A DNA stretch of 64,000 nucleotides from Enoplolaimus lenunculus. Its lineage: Eukaryota; Nematoda; Enoplea; Enoplida; Thoracostomopsidae. The stretch spans positions 124,001-188,000 of the forward strand of contig JASANG010001941.1 in assembly GCA_030248215.1 (NCBI GenBank), written 5' to 3'. Positions 28,068-38,248 of this stretch are shown here, piece after piece. The translations under genes and the position numbers were made by a program. The number at the start of each line of letters is the position of its first letter. Within the stretch, counting starts at the first letter, position 1. Under the pieces are notes generated by a model. The model was not told the origin of the DNA. It was given only the letters and a program-made list of their open reading frames with translations, and searched no databases.

Positions 28068-28389
28068 GGAGTGTGCTATATAAATAATTAAATTTGAAGG
28101 GTACTTTATATGAGCTCAGGTTCCCCACCCTCCAATTCGTTTGAGCTTTAGCTTCCAATTTTGAAATCATTTCCCTGGAAAATCTTTGTCTTTATTTCAG
28201 ACACATTTGTCTTTATTTCAGAAATTTTTATCTTATATTTCAGAAATGTTTGATTTTAATAGTTCATGAAACAATCTTAAATTTCAGACTTTTAAGTTTG
28301 AAAAAATTTAGACCCATATTCCTGAAAATTTTAAAAATTAAAAGTCTGGAATTCAAGTCATATATGTTTGGAGGCTATATTATTAAGAC

Positions 28390-28609
28390 CAGGGTACAAC
28401 TGGAGGTCGGCAGTTGCCGAAATTTGGCAGAAAATTAGCATGAAACCAAACAACATTTTGCAGATATTGGCTAAAGTTAACCATAGTGAACCATCATTTT
28501 ACTACTTAATTTCACCTCACCTCCGACTCCGGCAAGTTTCGTTGATCTCCGGCTCCGGCAAGTTTTGTTGACCTCCGGCTCCGGTAATTTTACCTCCGGT
28601 TGCACCCTC
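28390..28609. mobile_element. hAT-like MITE with CTCCGG hexamers (family C)
   Basis: CAGGGTACAACTGGAGGTCG to CTCCGGTTGCACCCTC. The right arm repeats ACCTCCGGCTCCGG. A stray end fragment lies at 28650-28672. Confidence 0.7.
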
Positions 28610-28795
28610 TTCTTGGCTTTCAAACATAATGTATATGATTTATTGTGTATATACTCCGGTTGCACCCTCATTAAACGTTGAGTATATCAGGGCTCCCACG
28701 AGTTTCCTAATCTGATTTTCTCTGTGCAAACGCTGAAGTTCAACTAGGAAGAATCTATAGTAAAACCTCCACATTTAGCGGGAACCAGGGTACAA

Positions 28796-29092
28796 CTGGA
28801 TGTCTACCCCCGGCTCCGGCAAAATTTTTGCCACAGGTTCCGGCAAGTTCAACAGTAAAATTTTGCAAAATTTATCTGTTTAGCGTGCTTCGTTTTACTT
28901 TTGTACACAAGGTTCAGGAATTTCCCAAATTTCGAAGAAAATTTAGCGTAAAACTAAACAACATAAGTATTGAAGATATTGGCTAAAATTATAATTTGCC
29001 ATCATTTTTGCTACCAAATTTCGCCTCACCTACGGCTCCAGCAAGTTTCGTTGACGTCCGGCTCCGGTATTTTTAGCTCAGGTTGCACCCTG
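28796..29092. mobile_element. hAT-like MITE with CTCCGG hexamers, second copy
   Basis: CAGGGTACAACTGGATGTCT to GCTCAGGTTGCACCCTG; arms CCCCGGCTCCGGC and GTCCGGCTCCGG. Confidence 0.78.
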
Positions 29093-29220
29093 AAAGACAC
29101 CTAGTTCTTTTTAAAAACTACGCTTGTGAAAAACAAATTTAGACACCGAAATTTTACTTGATATTAATAAATGCAAGCAATTGAGCAAATCATTCTGTAA
29201 TTTTTAGTCCATAAAATATG

Positions 29221-29645
29221 CACTGTACATTTTGATGAGCTGATTAATCAACTAAAAGAGAAAATTGGTTATTTCTGGCTATTTCTGAGTTAATTACAGT
29301 AAACATGGCCCATGTAAAGATCAGGGGCGGAACGTTTTTCTGTGGGACTAAAATAGAGTAAGCTTAAGCTTTAGACTAATTTTTTGCCTGGCTTAGACAT
29401 ATGCTCATTCTTACGCTTAGGCTTAAGAATAAGCTTCCAATACTGTTCCGCAACTGTTCTTTACATTAGCAGTAAACATTATTTACTCACTCTGTTTTGA
29501 TTTAATTCTGGGCTAGTTGATTGATTAACTCAGAGTTAAATCAATTCAGAATTCTGAGTTCTGAAAGACCTAATTCAGAGCTGAGACCTCTGAGTGGATT
29601 CAACTCATTCTGAATTAAAATCAACTCACTGAAATTTACAGCGTG
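29221..29645. mobile_element. Family J MITE, split by a family A MITE
   Basis: CACTGTACATTTTGATGAGC at the left and, inverted, CACGCTGTAAATTTCAGTGAG at the right. The arms alternate GATTAACTCAGAGTTAA palindromes. The family A copy 29307-29470 sits inside the left arm. Confidence 0.6.
29307..29470. mobile_element. Family A MITE inserted in family J
   Basis: GGCCCATGTAAAGATCAGGG to CCGCAACTGTTCTTTACATTAGC. Flanked by CAGTAAACAT and CAGTAAACAT, a clear 10-bp direct repeat consistent with a target duplication of about 8-10 bp. Confidence 0.83.
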
Positions 29646-29913
29646 TATACGTATACGGAAATAAAATAGTCATCCCTAAGATGCAACCAAAATTAAAAAT
29701 TCCCACTCCGGTTTTAAATTTCCATTTATAACAAGTTCTGATTCTACTTCCAATCCGAAATTCAACTTGGAAAAGTGACTCGAAGGGATAGGTTTCGTTA
29801 TTTTTGATGTCGTTCTGTTATTTCTTCCGGTATATAACCACCATAACCGAAATGCAATCGTTATTTTATATTGTACACTCGAAGTGCCCGAAAAATGTTG
29901 GCTTTCTCGAATT

Positions 29914-30060
29914 GGTCCATGCATTGATCAGAAGCGGACCAGTTTTTCAGCGGGACAGCAATACAGGTAAGCTTAAGCTTTAGGCTAATTTCCTTTTCTG
30001 TCTTTAGCTTAGGAATATGCTTATACTACGGTTACGGTACTGATCAATACATTGACCATG
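29914..30060. mobile_element. Family A MITE, diverged
   Basis: GGTCCATGCATTGATCAGAA to GTACTGATCAATACATTGACC; core AGCTTAAGCTTTAGGCTAAT retained. Confidence 0.7.
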
Positions 30061-30279
30061 TAGTGATGTTATAGAAGAGAAAAAATACCCGGGGTGCCCG
30101 GAGTTCTAAGCATAGACGTGAATCTAAGCTTAAACACAGATGAGTATAACATTCAAGGCTTACGATTGTTCAGGACATATTCTATACAGGGATGGAAACC
30201 CCAATATCCCTATGTTAACATAAATAATGTCGTTATGAATATGACATCCTATTACTAAAAAGATTAAAACGTATGTTCT

Positions 30280-30430
30280 GGCCAATGTTACTTTAAGGGG
30301 GCGTAACAGTAGATTAAGCGTATTCCTAAACCTAAGCGTTGGAAAAATGTGTTCCTAAGCCTAAGCAAAAAAATGTAACCTAGAATCTAAACTTACTGTA
30401 TTATGGACCCACCAGAAACCTGGACGCCTC
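30280..30430. mobile_element. Family B MITE
   Basis: GGCCAATGTTACTTTAAGGG at the left, CACCAGAAACCTGGACGCC at the right (last ~20 bp eroded). Confidence 0.8.
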
Positions 30431-31172
30431 CGTATCAAGGGAACATTTTGCAACTCAGCGGTTGATAACCTAAAGCAAAAACTTTTGGCACAGCTGGCCA
30501 AATTGTGAACAACGCACACATCTCATTTAAGTCAACTTTGTGTCACAAACCCAATATATATATATTTACTTCAAATATGTAAATATCTGTAACTCGCTAT
30601 ATCTTCACAGCATACTGAACATGTATAAGTGTCATGTGCGCATAATGCGTTATTCATTTTAATTTAAGATTAAAGGGCACTCATCTGCATTTTTGCTCTA
30701 ACTTTGATGATAGCCCATAACTTGAATAATTACTGAAATTACCACTCTAAACACGAAAAATAAGGTTGTTATTTTAACAAAAGTCATGGCAAGAATTAAC
30801 GTTGAATTACCATTTCTATAGCCCGTAAATTAAAATGAACGCAGAATAAAAGGAGATCAACAAATATAATAAAGCCCATAAATACTGCACGATTTCTCAA
30901 ACCAAGTTTCGAAATTATGTAAATACTGCAACGGCTTTTAAAATTTTACTTCTGACCCAATATTATGTTTTTAAATTTCATTTCTGTTACTGCCAACCAA
31001 ATTTCCTATTTTAAATTGCAAATCCGTTGCCCAATCAACTTATTTGTTGATGTTCAGATGTCAGTCTTGGATCTAAACAACGTTCCTAAAAATTATTGAA
31101 TTGTACATTAATGATAATCAACCCATAATATCACTAAATATTCCGCGAAATTAATACAAATTAATCGTTATG

Positions 31173-31178
31173 TTTATT
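31173..31178 (-). terminator. AATAAA poly(A) signal of the RidA gene
   Basis: AATAAA on the minus strand begins 3 nt after the RidA TAA, implying a very short 3' UTR, as is common in nematodes. Seen directly; use as a signal is inferred. Confidence 0.5.
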
Positions 31179-31180
31179 AT

Positions 31181-33784
31181 TTAACCCGTTTGTTCCAACT
31201 GAGCGATCGCTTCTATTTCAACCAAACCATTCTATAAAAAAGAAAGAAATCGGTGGCGCAACCAAAGTCGCAATCTAAGACCAAATCACAGAGCAGCATC
31301 AATTAGTTTATTTAAACGATAATCCAAATCGCCCACGTATAGATCAGGGCCGGAACAGTAGTATAAGCATATTCCTAAGCCTAAGCGTATGGATGAGCCT
31401 ATTCCTAAGCCGAAGCAAAAAATTAAGCTCTTAAACTGACTGTATTATAGCACCTCCGGAAAACGATCCGGCCCTGTTCTATATGTACATGGGCCATCCA
31501 AATAATATTACTTCAATGCAGAAAATAACGATAGTTGTTACATTTCTGTTCACTTATCGCTGATATACTCGTGCTATATAAGTCCGAAACTCTACTACAT
31601 TAAAATTCAGAAATACAAATCATAATAATGTAATAAGCTACAATAACAAAACTATTGCCAAATAGAAATTGTCCATTCACTCATTTTGGCATTTTAAAAC
31701 AGCAGCTACAAAATTGAATAAAAAGCATTTTCCTGTAATTTTGGAGAAGAACATCTGACACAAAAAGTTATCTAAAAATCAATACACTGCTTAAGTCGTT
31801 ACGAAGCATTGAATCTGAAACGTTACCTTTGGTAAACCAGCTACAGCATAACATGCGCGTGCGGGTGGATCTTCTTTGAAAACTAAAACAAAAATAATAC
31901 ATTTTAAAAACAATATATTCGAATTCGCAAAAATACATCTGTGCGAATAAAATGGCCGTTGTTTTTCACTGAATGTGTCACAATTTTTCAAAACAAGTAA
32001 TCATCAATTTTTTTCATGCATACATGCAGTGCTTAATTCATTACTCAGGTTACAGCGATGAACTGCGTTTCCAGCCTACTTTTTTGAAATCATTATTTTA
32101 GCTGGATCAAATATTAAACATTACAGGACCTTATCAACAAAATATTCATAAAATAACACAATCCGCCAAACATTGCGATAAAAACTTACATTCTTTATAC
32201 ACGTTATTCACAATAGTAAAGTGATCCATGTTTGTTAACAACACAGTTGTTTTAAGTACTGAAATAAAATACAATTTGATTGTAATGAATCTACGATAAT
32301 TCGCGTCAACTCTACCTACAAGTAAACTTCACGCTTAATTTAGTCAATAATGTAGGGTAGCAGCGATCCCACGATTTGACCGAATCCGAATCTATTACTA
32401 TGAATTTGCTGAATGCGAACCATTCCGATATACGCTCGATCTCAGTTTTGGGGTTTGTTGCCCGAAACAAAAAATGATTTGTATTGCATTAGCAATTATC
32501 TAAAGTGTTGATTGTTTATAATGTAAACATATGTTGCCGAACATTGTTCCATTCGGTTTTTTCACAACGTAATCCAATCAGAACTTTAGTTGCCACCCTG
32601 CATTAAGAACATATGTCTGAACGAACTAATGACCAGTAACGCACAAGCCGAAAAGCAGATGAACATTAGCTATGGCGTTTGCTTTAACACATTAATACAA
32701 AACCACTAACAAAGTTTTTAAAATACGAAGCAAAATGTATAAAAGTAATGGGTTTTAATATTGTTTTAGGCTAATTTAAAACAATTTCATAGACCTTTCT
32801 CAAGTATATCGGTCAACTTATAACAAATTCAGTTCTCATCGAAAAAATGCGGTCGCGTGCTTTATGGATCATCTGCAAAAACAGTAAATTTAGTTCAATC
32901 TTTAAAAATTGGACTTTACTTTACCGTTCTTGTAATCGGTTTTGGCAGCACGAAGGATTTGACCCATATTAACTAAGGCCTGAAACATACACATGAGTAC
33001 AACTTCTAGACGCCAATTTCGAAAATAATTAACATGAAAATTTTTAGGGAACAAGCATATGATAAACAGCATAAGACTGTATCTGTATACGTAATTAAAG
33101 CCAAAACGCCGAACATATATAAATTGGGCATAGTTCTAATTTTTACACTTACGTTGTTCGTATACAAAACGTAAACAAATTTTTAAGAAAAAAGCTACGT
33201 TCGCAAATATTGCAATAAACCCTTTTCTAGTACATATTTAATAACAAGTTAATGATTATATAGTACATACTTGTCTGGTTTGTTCTTCCAACCCGCCAAC
33301 CAATTCCATTGACTCAGGATCTAGACCAAGCTGACCACTTACATACAACACACCGTTTGAAGCAACAGCCTGACTAAAACATCATTGCTTAAAATGAGTT
33401 GCAAAGTGATTGAAATAACGGTAACGTAAAATGGATATTCAAGTATAAAAGTTTTACACATACTCTTTCTTACAAAAACAATTGAGATATGCAGATATTC
33501 ACCCGGATAAGCCAAATTTTATAGAGCAAAATAACACTGCGTAACGGTCAGCAAAAATAAGGAAATCTTTGGAAACTGTATAACAGAAACAGAACCGATC
33601 TTTACAGTCAGTAAAGGAATAGCCAGTTACACCTTGATAACTCAATGATAGAAAATAGACACCGAAATTTACTAAACGAATAGCCGGTTACACCCTTCAT
33701 ATTTCGTGCAAATATCGCTAATTACCTGTATGGTCCCACAGCTTTCGGAGCTAATCCAGTCTGAATAATCCTTCTCATTGCCAT
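31181..33784 (-). CDS. RidA / YjgF / UK114 family reactive intermediate deaminase, 130 aa
   Basis: Six minus-strand exons: 33784-33726, 33373-33271, 32979-32925, 32258-32190, 31882-31827, 31231-31181; 393 nt, in frame. The protein starts MAMRRIIQTGLAPKAVGPYSQAV, which is the RidA hallmark, then VLYVSGQLGLDPE, ALVNMGQILRAA, VLKTTVLLTNMDHF, VNNVYKEFF, PPARACYAVAGLPK and ends VEIEAIAQLEQTG. The family's catalytic arginine (in PARA) and glutamate (in VEIEA) are both present. Family members hydrolyse reactive enamine/imine intermediates made by PLP enzymes to ketoacid and ammonia, working as trimers in cytosol or mitochondria. The length is normal for the family (about 130-137). A second ATG lies two codons downstream (MAM), so the start could be either. 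An AATAAA lies almost at the stop codon. Confidence 0.96.
31330..31495. mobile_element. Family A MITE, GGGCCGG subfamily, 3' of RidA
   Basis: GCCCACGTATAGATCAGGGC to GGCCCTGTTCTATATGTACATGGGCC. Lies in the last RidA intron (31232-31826). Confidence 0.82.
32353..32600. mobile_element. hAT-like MITE relic with CCGAATC hexamers (family C)
   Basis: TAGGGTAGCAGCGATCCCAC at the left and GTTGCCACCCTG at the right; GACCGAATCCGAATC in the left arm as in 40467-40833. RidA intron. Confidence 0.65.
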
Positions 33785-33961
33785 AGTTAAAAATTATATT
33801 AGTTAAAAATAAGAAATTCGTCAAAGAAACTTTAAAGTTAGGAACGCGATATTATCAACACCAAGAATGCCGGAAAATTCCATTAAAAACACCGGAAACA
33901 GATAGTGAAGAATTCCGGATTTCTTTCGCAACCAAAATTCCGGTTGCACTTCGATTGTGAT

Positions 33962-34267
33962 CAGGGTGCAACCGGAATTACAATTTACCGGAACAGGGGC
34001 CGAAAAATTCATTTTAAGTTGCTTTTTTGCAATATTATTGGTGAAATAACCTTAGTTAGAGATAGGTACTCACTTTTATTTTCGGCGATTATCAAGGTTT
34101 ATATACAATACGAATGAAATTACTTAATTATTATCGTCATTTTTTACTAAAACATATATCTTAATTTCCACCGACCAAATTTTAATACCGGGATTTTAAA
34201 TTCCGGTAAATATTTACCGGAATCGGAAGGTGAAAAAATGCCGGAACCGGAATTCGGTTGCATCCAG
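33962..34267. mobile_element. hAT-like MITE with CCGGAA hexamers (family C)
   Basis: CAGGGTGCAACCGGAATTAC to CGGAACCGGAATTCGGTTGCATCC; arms also with TACCGGAATCGG. A loose half-element with CCGGAAAATTCC words lies just upstream at 33865-33960. Confidence 0.75.
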
Positions 34268-34564
34268 ATGGTGATGTACAGAGACAAATGTTGGCCAACC
34301 GTCAGCAACGGGAAAAGCACACACGGAACATGATTTATGGAAGGTTTTCTTATACGCATGTTTTCATTTATCATTGGTCGTATGTGGCTGAATCTACAAT
34401 TTGAAATTACTTCGTCCAACTGGTTAAAGAGATACCTATTTTTTATCTTTCAAGAGAACAATTACCGAATGTTTCACTCAAGTCACCCTTACGAAACTTC
34501 GAAGAAATAAATTCTGATCGTACTAACCGAAACATCAGATTTTTTAGCATTGCTTATATGTACC

Positions 34565-35330
34565 TGGCCTCTCCACAGCGGGGGCGGGCGGCGCCCAGCA
34601 CTTTTCGAAATTTTCATTTCCCCCCGGCGAAAATTTTGCTGCCCCCAGGAAAGGCCCCCCGGCGAATTTTCGGCCGCCCCCCAGCAAATTTTTTTGCTGG
34701 GTCCCCCCAGGACTTTTCTAGGCCAAAAATTTTCAATGTTAAAACGTAAAGACCGAGGCGGAAATTCGGCAAATATGATTTTATATTACGCTGAGTACTC
34801 ATAATTTTTAATAGCGTTACAAATACCCGTAGTAACTAATACAATTCAATAATGAACTGAAAAAAGCACAATTATATAAAGACCGTTTCAGGGCATATAG
34901 CATTCGAAAGTACCTTGCCGCAGCACGTTCAACCCGCCTGAGCCTTATGATAAACTTAAGCTGTGACTAATATGCAATATATATTAATCACAGTTTCAAT
35001 TATAGATCATCTATATTTTACATAATTGTGCTTCTTGCAACTGCTGGTTAAGTTGCCAGTATATACGTGATATTAGTTAAAATTATTGTTATTAGCGTTT
35101 GCGAGAAATTTTTGTTATGTTGAGATATGAGTAATCTTAATTTGACTTGCAAACACGGTCTAGAATGAAAAAAATGATTCAAAAAGTCGGTTTGCAAAAT
35201 TTTAAGCCTGCCCCGCCCCCAAGACCCCCAGATCATCTGCCCCCAGCAAAATCAGCTGCTCCCCAGGAAACTCCTGCCCCCCCAAGGAATCGCCCCCCGG
35301 CGGAAATTTTCAAGCTGTGGAGAAGTCAGT
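34565..35330. mobile_element. C-rich-armed element with CTCCACAGC ends
   Basis: CTCTCCACAGCGGGGGCGGG at the left and the inverted AGCTGTGGAGAAG at the right; both arms are strings of CCCCCCGGCGAAAATTTT-like modules, with an AT-rich centre of about 450 bp. No ORF with family resemblance. Classification unknown. Confidence 0.5.
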
Positions 35331-36407
35331 GTACACTAGGTTAAACAGGTCTCAGTTGCTTATTAGAAGGCTGTTACAATGCTAAGTTATGGCAAGTGTA
35401 AACTGCAGTAAATAAGTGGAACATCATCTACTCTTCTGACTTCTGTTATCGTATTGGCAATGATGTAGATGCTAGTGTTAATCAAGTAAACGATTTGCGT
35501 GTTATTTTCGTTCGTTCGAAGGCGTAAAACGGATTTAGTGTCGTTATAAACGACCTCAGTTTAGTTTGGCCTAAAGTTAATAATTTAACAGGTTCGAGCT
35601 CATTTTTCTATCGCGTTATTGTTTGGTGGAACATTCTTCCAAAATATATAGACAGTGCTCCGGTTATTCGTGCAAGTTATTTAGCTCTTTTTTTCAATAC
35701 ATTCACACTATAATCTTGAAAAATTTTACCAAATAAGCGCCGCGTCTAAATTTAATTTTGGTAGCATTTGGTTGGTGGCAAAAGAGGTTTGCCCCTCCTC
35801 TCCTTTCCAATTTATTTTATTTGTCTTTTATCATACTTGTTTAAGGGCGAAGATGCTTATGATTTTGAGCGATCCAAATATGCTAGAAAATTCGTTTTTC
35901 AGTCGTATCACGCCATTTTGACTTTTTTTACCTTCCACACATGATACTGTCTGCCCAGCGGTTGGATTAAAAATCGAAAAAATTTCTCTTCCCTGATAAC
36001 TAAACTGAGCACCCCGTTGTGCAATTTTCTACAGGTACGTTGTACGTATGTATATGTATGAATGGTGCGTGTATTATGAAAACATTGCAGTAGGAGCGCG
36101 AAACCGGAGGCGTCCGATTAATTTTTGCAGAAGGGGTGACTTGAGAAAAACTATATATAGTAGTGGTGCACCCATTCAATCTTCGAAGGTAAAACACGCG
36201 ATCCTTAACTATTATATATCTTTAGTTGGAATCATTTTCTCGAAGACACCGCACAAATTTTTTTTGGCAATTTGGCAGCTCATGAAACTAAAGTTTTCAT
36301 AATGTCAGCCTCACAGCTTAGTGCAAGTAACAGATAGCCGTGGTTGGTTAGTTAGTTTAAAAACCAGCAATATGACCAATCACTAGCTATAATATTTTGT
36401 TTGTGAG

Positions 36408-36664
36408 GTTTGTGTAAGTATGTGAGACATGCTTGTCCTGGTGCATATGCAATAAATGCAGTGCATATTGTGGTGTACGGTCGACAGATATAGTCGACGA
36501 AAAAAAGGCAGTTGGAGAGGAGAGCCGGGCTACGTAGCGCAGTGGTAGAGTGTTCGCTTAAGGATCCGTAGGCTGTGAGTTCGATCCCCGCTCTAGCCCG
36601 CTTTTCCAGCTGCTTAGTAAAAGGTCTGAAGTCCCGGTTCCTGCCTAGACTGACATGGGGGCTA
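36408..36664 (+). repeat. tRNA-derived SINE-like unit, copy 1
   Basis: Unit starts GTAAGTATGTGAGACATG, contains a tRNA-like part at 36527-36600 (CGGGCTA pairs with TAGCCCG; TAGCGCAGTGGTAGAGTG as A box, GAGTTCGATCCCC as B box), and a body with AAAGGTCTGAAGTCCCGG. The tRNA part lacks a clean anticodon arm, so a working tRNA is unlikely. Confidence 0.65.
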
Positions 36665-36761
36665 CGCCGTGAGCGCAATGGCAAACTGCCGCGCTATGAA
36701 CACGGTATCCAGTCGGAAATAGGATGGACGGTCAAGGGACGACCTTGTTGAAAATAAGGGC

Positions 36762-37000
36762 ATGTAAGTATGTGAGACATACTTGTCCTTGTGCATATGC
36801 AATAAATGCAATGCGCATTGTGTTGTACGGTCGACACATATAGTCGACGTAAAATGCAGTTGGAGAGGCGGGCTACGTAGCGCAGTGGTAGAGTGTTCGC
36901 TTAAGGATCCGTAGGCTGAGAGTTCGATACCCGCTCGGGCCCGCTTTTCCAGCAGCTTAGTAAAAAGGTCTGATGTCCCGGTTCCTACCTTGACTGACAG
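36762..37000 (+). repeat. tRNA-derived SINE-like unit, copy 2
   Basis: Same order as copy 1: GTAAGTATGTGAGACATA, tRNA-like part 36869-36943 with GAGTTCGATACCC, then GGTCTGATGTCCCGGTTCCT. About 350 bp downstream of copy 1 in the same orientation. Confidence 0.65.
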
Positions 37001-37437
37001 TTTGGAAAGGAAACCGAGTGAAAAATTTATGTGCATCCTTTTCAAACTTTTCTTCTTTGTTAATTATACGCAAAAACCTGACAGAAAAAGTAATATGCCA
37101 AAGAGAAGATTGGAATTGTAAAACGTTCGTTATCTCCACTTCTGAAGACGTAGAGCCACCTTTGCTCATATAAACAGTACCCTATAGGTTTGCTGGCAGG
37201 CAGTCTGATGTCCCGGTTCCTACCTTGACTGACAGTTTGGAAAGGAAACCGAGTGAAAAATTTATGTGCATCCTTTTCAAACTTTTCTTCTTTGTTAATT
37301 ATACGCAAAAACCTGACAGAAAAAGTAATATGCCAAAGAGAAGATTGGAATTGTAAAACGTTCGTTATCTCCACTTCTGAAGACGTAGAGCCACCTTTGC
37401 TCATATAAACAGTACCCTATAGGTTTGCTGGCAGGCA
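36968..37437. repeat. 235-bp tandem duplication, two copies
   Basis: Units 36968-37202 and 37203-37437 appear identical by eye, beginning GTCTGATGTCCCGGTTCCTA. The first unit overlaps the end of the second SINE-like copy. Either a very recent duplication or an assembly artefact. Confidence 0.9.
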
Positions 37438-37663
37438 GTATATGTGTCGACAATAGTCAAACAGTCAGCGATATAAAGATATAAGGGGCTGTATGACTCA
37501 GTAGTAAAATGTTCGTTAAGTATTTTACAAAATTTTTTAAGTTCTTAATTGCAGACTCCGTACAATTTGTGTTTCATAAAAAAGCTACTTAGCTAGTACT
37601 CTCGTATTTACGAGTCGGAATTTGGGTCCTGAGGTTAAATTTTGTAAGTAAAGAAACACGGGT

Positions 37664-37743
37664 ATTAACACTGCTGGACTTGAACCAACAATCTTTGGCA
37701 AACTGGCCAACGCTCTTACCAACTGAGGTATCGCGGCACTGCC
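37664..37743 (-). repeat. tRNA-like relic
   Basis: On the minus strand TACCTCAGTTGGTAAGAGCG (A box) and TTGGTTCAAGTCCAGC (T arm) are well formed and a 4-bp anticodon stem is possible, but the acceptor ends do not pair. Most likely a tRNA pseudogene or SINE head. Confidence 0.5.
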
Positions 37744-37894
37744 TCAATTACTTGTGCTAGCTTTTATATGCGTTGTTTACTAGTGTACTACGCTGCGTAC
37801 TGCGTAGCTACTATGCAGTGTATATTACGTTTTGAATTTGTTACGGGTGTGCTATGTATATATTTGGGTGTTCCATCGTGCAATACGCGACATC

Positions 37895-37970
37895 ATAAAT
37901 ATCCGGCATCTGGTAGGTTTATGCCGGACATTAAACCGGATCCAGATATCCGGTCGCACCCTGGTCCTCC
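37895..37970. mobile_element. Family C terminal fragment with GATATCCGG hexamers
   Basis: ATATCCGGCATCTGG through GATCCAGATATCCGGTCGCACCCTGG; only the right end remains. Confidence 0.5.
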
Positions 37971-38248
37971 TAGAAAAGTTTAACCGTAATATAAAGCTCG
38001 AAGGCCCCCCATAGCATGGTCAATTTTGTACGGACCTAAAAGATAGAATTTTTAATTATGTCGCTTTTATGTACATGTTGCGAACAACTTTGCGTCTATT
38101 ATAAGGGAATGAGAACGGTCTTCGGTAATTTTCCGCGTTCTCATACATTTGTTTACAATAAGTATACATTACGTATTCTGAAACATTTGTACATGTTTTA
38201 AACCGCTTTTTGGAACATCATAATTATTACTGTATATATTATTTCACA

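Larger units (their letters stand above)
27467..31172. other. Intergenic stretch, SDR to RidA (both minus strand)
   Basis: Holds the family A, B, C and J elements listed. The rest is AT-rich with no supported exon; 30440-31170 shows nothing I can assign. Confidence 0.6.
33785..38248. other. Divergent intergenic stretch, RidA to SF3A1
   Basis: 4.5 kb between the divergently transcribed RidA and SF3A1 genes. Contents are the elements listed. 35340-36360 shows no repeat or exon I can identify; both promoters should lie at the ends of this stretch, but I see no clear core motif. Confidence 0.6.

Noticed and set aside
36352-37404. Repeated minus-strand frames with identical peptides
   Set aside because: They arise from the duplicated SINE-like and 235-bp units, not from a gene family.
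37487-37560. GGGGCTGTATGACTCAGTAGT as a third SINE head
   Set aside because: Only an A-box-like piece; no B box and no shared body with the other units.
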